From Bacteroidales bacterium (GTDB lineage Bacteria; Bacteroidota; Bacteroidia; Bacteroidales; UBA932), in NCBI GenBank assembly GCA_012728975.1, contig JAAYDZ010000006.1, forward strand, positions 28,753 to 92,752: 64,000 nucleotides of DNA, in the 5' to 3' direction. Position numbers and translations under genes: made by a program. How positions within the stretch are numbered: the stretch's first letter is position 1; every line of letters begins with the position of its first letter. Positions 59,653-64,000 of the stretch are shown in pieces. The notes beneath the pieces were generated by a model that was not told where the DNA came from, made no database searches, and saw nothing but the letters and a program-made list of their open reading frames with translations.

Positions 59653-61311
59653 TTTTACATGATAACCTGTGGGGAATCCTCCTGCAGCTGCCGGAAGCAC
59701 TCCATGGGCTTCAATTATTCCCCGAAACACTTTGTCGGCTGCCGAAAGATTGGCCTCTGATGAACTATAGCCCACCAGGATGCCTTCAAAAGCCTTTATA
59801 TCAATTTTGTCAAGTGCGTAGGGATTGTCCATAATGGCCAGAATTACTTTTTGTTCGCGTGCCCACGCTGAAATAAAGTCGTAAATCTCCTGAGGTGGGA
59901 TAGTTGCATAATTTTCCCTGTCATTTTTCGGAGCTCTCATTTCCGGAAGATAGAGTATAACAAATTCCAGACCTTCGGTCCGCTGGCGCGCATTTTCAAG
60001 GAGCTCTTTCGTAATTTTCCTAGGTAAAATTATGGTATCAGCATCTCCATTGGCGGTGAGAGTTTCAAGGTTTTGGTCAGGGTCCCAGTCGGGATGTTTG
60101 ACAAGAGTCATCGACTCCTCTGCCACTCTATTTATGATATCCAGTACTTCTTGAGTTTCTACCTGGGTAAAAGCATCATCCGGATCAATATAGGGAGTGC
60201 CGTCAAGGAGGCCTACCTGCTCTTTCATCTTTAGAATTTTGCGCAGACTCTCATCGAGACGCTCTTTTGAGATCTCTCCTTTGCGAATGGCTTTGCGGAA
60301 AGCAGCTATGGACTTGCGTTTATCTCCTGGAGGCATAAGGAGGATGTCTGATCCCGCTTTGAAAGACTCTATTGCTACCCTCTCTTTAGAGACATGTTCC
60401 ATGACACCCTTCATACCAAGGGCATCTGTCACCACTACTCCCTCAAATCCAAGCTCATCTTTAAGCAATTCGGTGATGATGGGGTAAGAGATGGAGCTGG
60501 GGACTCCGGTGGAGTCTAGCGAGGGGACGCTAAGGTGGGCTACCATAACCATCGCCACACCTTCTTTTATTGCATGTTTAAAGGGATAGAGCTCCAGAGA
60601 ATCAAGGCGCATATGATCAAAGGCAAGCACCGGCAGTGATTTGTGTGAATCTATTTCGGTATCTCCGTGACCCGGAAAATGCTTCGCTGAAGTCAGTATA
60701 CCGCCATCCTGCAACCCTTTTATTATAGCAGCTCCGTAGAGTGCCACCTTTTCACGGTCATCACCGAATGAGCGCTGTCCGATAACGGGATTGAGAGGGT
60801 TGTTGTTGATATCAATAGTGGGTGCATAGTTGATATGAATACCCAGGCGTACAAACTGTTTTGCCATTGTGCTACCCACTTGATATACTAGGTCGGGTGA
60901 GGAGAGGGCTCCCAATTGCATATTGCGGGGGAACTGGGTAAGAGTATCGAAGCGCATTGAGGCTCCCCATTCTCCGTCCACTGAAATGAATAGAGGGATT
61001 TTCGATATTTTCTGGAATCGGTTCATTCTCTCTATATAGTTGTCGATATCCATCTCCATAAGTATCAGTCCACCTATTTTGTCCTTTTTTATGAGTTTGT
61101 CAAAATAGGGATCTTCAAGATCATATCTGTCGCTGTATTCTATAATGAAGAGCTGTCCCACTTTCTCTCGAAGGGACATTTTCTCTATAATCATTTCTAC
61201 CCTGTCAGGTTCAACTTTTTCAGGTTCCACCTTTTCCTGCCTTTTCCCTGAAACGAATGCCACAAAAATGGCCAAAACCGCTACGATAAGTGTTATATTT
61301 CTTTTATTCAT
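59650..61311 (-). CDS. GH3-family beta-N-acetylhexosaminidase-like hydrolase
   Basis: TSAKHFPGHGDTEIDSHKSLPVL; VVTDALGMKGVMEH. Confidence 0.93.
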   Translation of the reverse strand: MNKRNITLIVAVLAIFVAFVSGKRQEKVEPEKVEPDRVEMIIEKMSLREKVGQLFIIEYSDRYDLEDPYFDKLIKKDKIGGLILMEMDIDNYIERMNRFQKISKIPLFISVDGEWGASMRFDTLTQFPRNMQLGALSSPDLVYQVGSTMAKQFVRLGIHINYAPTIDINNNPLNPVIGQRSFGDDREKVALYGAAIIKGLQDGGILTSAKHFPGHGDTEIDSHKSLPVLAFDHMRLDSLELYPFKHAIKEGVAMVMVAHLSVPSLDSTGVPSSISYPIITELLKDELGFEGVVVTDALGMKGVMEHVSKERVAIESFKAGSDILLMPPGDKRKSIAAFRKAIRKGEISKERLDESLRKILKMKEQVGLLDGTPYIDPDDAFTQVETQEVLDIINRVAEESMTLVKHPDWDPDQNLETLTANGDADTIILPRKITKELLENARQRTEGLEFVILYLPEMRAPKNDRENYATIPPQEIYDFISAWAREQKVILAIMDNPYALDKIDIKAFEGILVGYSSSEANLSAADKVFRGIIEAHGVLPAAAGGFPTGYHVK

Positions 61312-61401
61312 AATACATATATGCTACACACTTCACAATTCACAATAAAACTTACTTAATGATCACAATATTTAAACGAATATTACCCCTTAATTAATCA
61401 G

Positions 61402-61507
61402 CTACACACCTCTCAACAACCCAAAACCCAGAACTATACCACGTACCACGCACCCCGTAACCCACAACCTGCAACACGTAACTCGTAACCCGCAACTCGT
61501 ACCACTA
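61402..61507. repeat. heptanucleotide array L (CGYAACY type)
   Basis: CGTACCA CGCACCC CGTAACC CACAACC TGCAACA CGTAACT CGTAACC CGCAACT CGTACCA (61442-61504) in perfect phase, ending at the CTA (TAG) stop. Confidence 0.95.
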
Positions 61508-63724
61508 TTCTATTCTAAGGTTTTGGAAACAGCAGGTGGATCCGTCGTTGGGCATTGTAATAACAATGCGAACCGCCTTTACCGGTGCTTCGAATCCACT
61601 GATTTCCGCATAATATCTCACAAATTCAGGCCCCTTTATAAAGGTTTCTCCATCGTAGGAGTACTCTACGTAGCCGTCACTTACACCATAAAAGGGAATA
61701 TGGGCATATCCTGTGGGAACTCCGATCTTGCTGCACTCTACCGGCTCGTCGAAAATATATGTAAGAGTCTGCCCGGCCTCCAAACGCTTGTCACTTCGCG
61801 CTATCTGACGGAAATTGTAACCTGTAATATTAGTGAGCGGATTGTTGATTTTCATCTTGATATCGGACTCTACCCTTACTGCCGGTTTGAGCCAATGATT
61901 AAGCACCACACCTTCGGGAGCCACGGAAATACTCTGTAAATTGTCACCCCAGAAGGTCGCAAAACGGAACTTTTCAGGTGAGTCAGTGACGATGGTGCCG
62001 CTTACTACTTTCGAAGTGCGTACAGGGTCGCTGCCGTCGGTTGTGTAACGTACAACTGCTCCCTGATAGGGTAGGAGAACATCTATCTCTTGGTCGTTAT
62101 ATTTCACAACAGGAGGCTCAACACGGAAAGCGATACCCATTTTGTCAAGACGGCGATAGTGACTGCTTACAAGACGGCGGTGGAAATCCTCATAATCCCT
62201 CTTCTCCCTGCTGCTCCAGCCTACCTCGGCAAGTGCTGCTAAACGGGGGAATACCTGATATTCTGCAAATCGGGGAGGATACTGCATCAATTCAGTCCAG
62301 AGACCTCCCTGTGGCCCGAGTACGAGCTTTTCCTGCTCAGGAGTAAGTTCTCCCAGACCGGAGGTAGGGTCATAATTGTATACGCGGTCGAGCGGGATGA
62401 CTGCAGCCCAGTTGTGACCTCTCTCAGTCGGTGAATGTTGCATGTCAAGATAACAGTACTCGCTGAGCTGCATCACAGTGGGATAACCCTTGCCAACAGA
62501 CTCCTTAGCCTTCTTATAGCCTCTCCAGGCTACTACCAGCGCATCCGTGCCGACTCCACCTGCATCTTGAATATCATCAAAGCCGGCAAGACGTTTACCA
62601 TGTTTATTTATAATTTTTTCCATCCTGCGGACAAAATGGCCCAATAGCTCAGGAACTTCTGTATAGCCCTCTTTCTCCATAAGAGCACGGCAGTTGGGGC
62701 ACTGTGCCCAATAGTCCCACACCACTTCGTCGGCTGCAATGCTTATATAGGGACCGGGGAAGAGCGCAGCTATCTCCTTAAAGATATTATCGAGGATTTT
62801 ATAATTGGATTCTTTGCTTACACACCATACATTGTCAAACTCTCCACAGGCACTTGCCTTGTCGGTCTTCGTACCACAGGTTACACCATCCAGAACGGCG
62901 GTAGAGGAGAGTGCATGCCCTGGAAGATCGATTTCCGGAATAATGGTGATATTGCGCTGTGCAGCGTAGGTCACGATTTCTTTGATATCTTTTTGAGAAT
63001 AATAACCCCCATAGCGTTCGTTACCCGAAAGATAGGTGGGAGGAATAACTTCGTTGCGCCCTCGCCAGGCACCCTTTTCAGTCAATTGCGGGTATTTTTT
63101 TATTTCTATTCTCCACCCATTGTCATCCGTGAGGTGCCATTGGAAAAAATTGAGCTTATGAATAGACATCCAATCAATGAACTGTTTGACATACTCTTTA
63201 TCGAAGAATGTTCGGGAGACATCAAGCATAAAGCCTCTGTGAGGAAATCGCGGTGAGTCTTTAATAATGACTTTTTGCAACGGATATTCGCGCAAACGAA
63301 GCTTATCACCGTTGTAGACCTCCTGAGGGAACATCTGGAGCAGAGTCTGGACTCCATAAAAAAGTCCGGCATCATCTGATGATCTAATTGTCACACCTTT
63401 ATTACATATAGTAAGCGAGTAGCTCTCCGGCTTAAACCCCTCTGATTTGCTTAGCACAATGGCATTCTCCCTTGGAGGGGTAGAGGCCTTGGCAAGTGCA
63501 ATGCCGTACTCAAATATAGGGCTGATGTGTTGCTGAAGATACGATGCACTAAAGCTCCCTTCACTATCGGGGATAATGATAGTGTGTCTATCTACAATAA
63601 AAAATCCCTCCTGTTTAATGACATTTTGGGGAACGGGAACTATTTCCGATACGCTCTGCGCTTGGAGCAAAGCGGCAGAGGCTGTCAGTAGTGCCGCGGT
63701 GATCATGAGTTTGAAATAATTCAT
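61505..63724 (-). CDS. beta-N-acetylhexosaminidase (GH20)
   Basis: HRGFMLDVSRTFFDKEYVKQFIDWMSIHKLNFFQWHLTDDNGWRIEIKKYP, IPEIDLPGHALSS, ISIAADEVVWDYW. Confidence 0.95.
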   Translation of the reverse strand: MNYFKLMITAALLTASAALLQAQSVSEIVPVPQNVIKQEGFFIVDRHTIIIPDSEGSFSASYLQQHISPIFEYGIALAKASTPPRENAIVLSKSEGFKPESYSLTICNKGVTIRSSDDAGLFYGVQTLLQMFPQEVYNGDKLRLREYPLQKVIIKDSPRFPHRGFMLDVSRTFFDKEYVKQFIDWMSIHKLNFFQWHLTDDNGWRIEIKKYPQLTEKGAWRGRNEVIPPTYLSGNERYGGYYSQKDIKEIVTYAAQRNITIIPEIDLPGHALSSTAVLDGVTCGTKTDKASACGEFDNVWCVSKESNYKILDNIFKEIAALFPGPYISIAADEVVWDYWAQCPNCRALMEKEGYTEVPELLGHFVRRMEKIINKHGKRLAGFDDIQDAGGVGTDALVVAWRGYKKAKESVGKGYPTVMQLSEYCYLDMQHSPTERGHNWAAVIPLDRVYNYDPTSGLGELTPEQEKLVLGPQGGLWTELMQYPPRFAEYQVFPRLAALAEVGWSSREKRDYEDFHRRLVSSHYRRLDKMGIAFRVEPPVVKYNDQEIDVLLPYQGAVVRYTTDGSDPVRTSKVVSGTIVTDSPEKFRFATFWGDNLQSISVAPEGVVLNHWLKPAVRVESDIKMKINNPLTNITGYNFRQIARSDKRLEAGQTLTYIFDEPVECSKIGVPTGYAHIPFYGVSDGYVEYSYDGETFIKGPEFVRYYAEISGFEAPVKAVRIVITMPNDGSTCCFQNLRIE

Positions 63725-63863
63725 TATATAAATTAATATTTCTTTAATAAATAGTATGGTAAAGTTGCGAAAATAGTCCTTTTTTCCGACAAAAGTTACA
63801 TCATATTAGTTTTTTTTCTATTTTCGCCGCTAATATTAACCAATGTTCTTTTTATGGACTCAA

Positions 63864-64000
63864 ATGAAGAAACTACTAATTTCCTTCGTGGCCTTGATGT
63901 TATGCTTCCAGGCCTTCTCTCAGGACTCTGAGTCGTCGGCAAATTATGCCGGACTGACTCTCATTCCGCGTCTTGATCTTACACCGTATTATAGCAAAGC
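63864..64000 (+). CDS. partial secreted protein (signal peptide), truncated by window end
   Basis: Hand translation MKKLLISFVALMLCFQAFSQDSESSANYAGLTLIPRLDLTPYYSK... Confidence 0.6.
   Translation, partial: MKKLLISFVALMLCFQAFSQDSESSANYAGLTLIPRLDLTPYYSK

Overview
This 64 kb window looks like chromosome from a Bacteroidales-type (Bacteroidota) genome. The evidence is TAnnTTTG -7 promoter boxes, Bacteroidota-style lipoprotein signal peptides and the protein families present. Most genes are housekeeping or central metabolism: ppdK, rplS, purL, folC, thrC, carAB, ispG, relA/spoT, hydG, ligA, a PPi-type phosphofructokinase, SulP and AtoE transporters, a five-gene Hdr-like Fe-S/flavoprotein operon, several peptidases, and GH13/GH20/GH3 enzymes. 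There is one tRNA-Arg(ACG) and one IS3-family element. The most striking structure not explained by genes is a dispersed family of degenerate heptanucleotide (7-bp period) tandem arrays at about 13 intergenic loci. The arrays sit at gene 3' ends and often supply the stop codon (mostly TAG). They are oriented so that the G/T-rich strand is the sense strand of the upstream gene, and they switch orientation in the middle of two convergent intergenic regions. They are absent from all seven divergent (5'-5') intergenic regions. This 3'-end-polarised heptamer system is the main candidate for something undescribed in this lineage. All calls are from reading the sequence; no database search was run.
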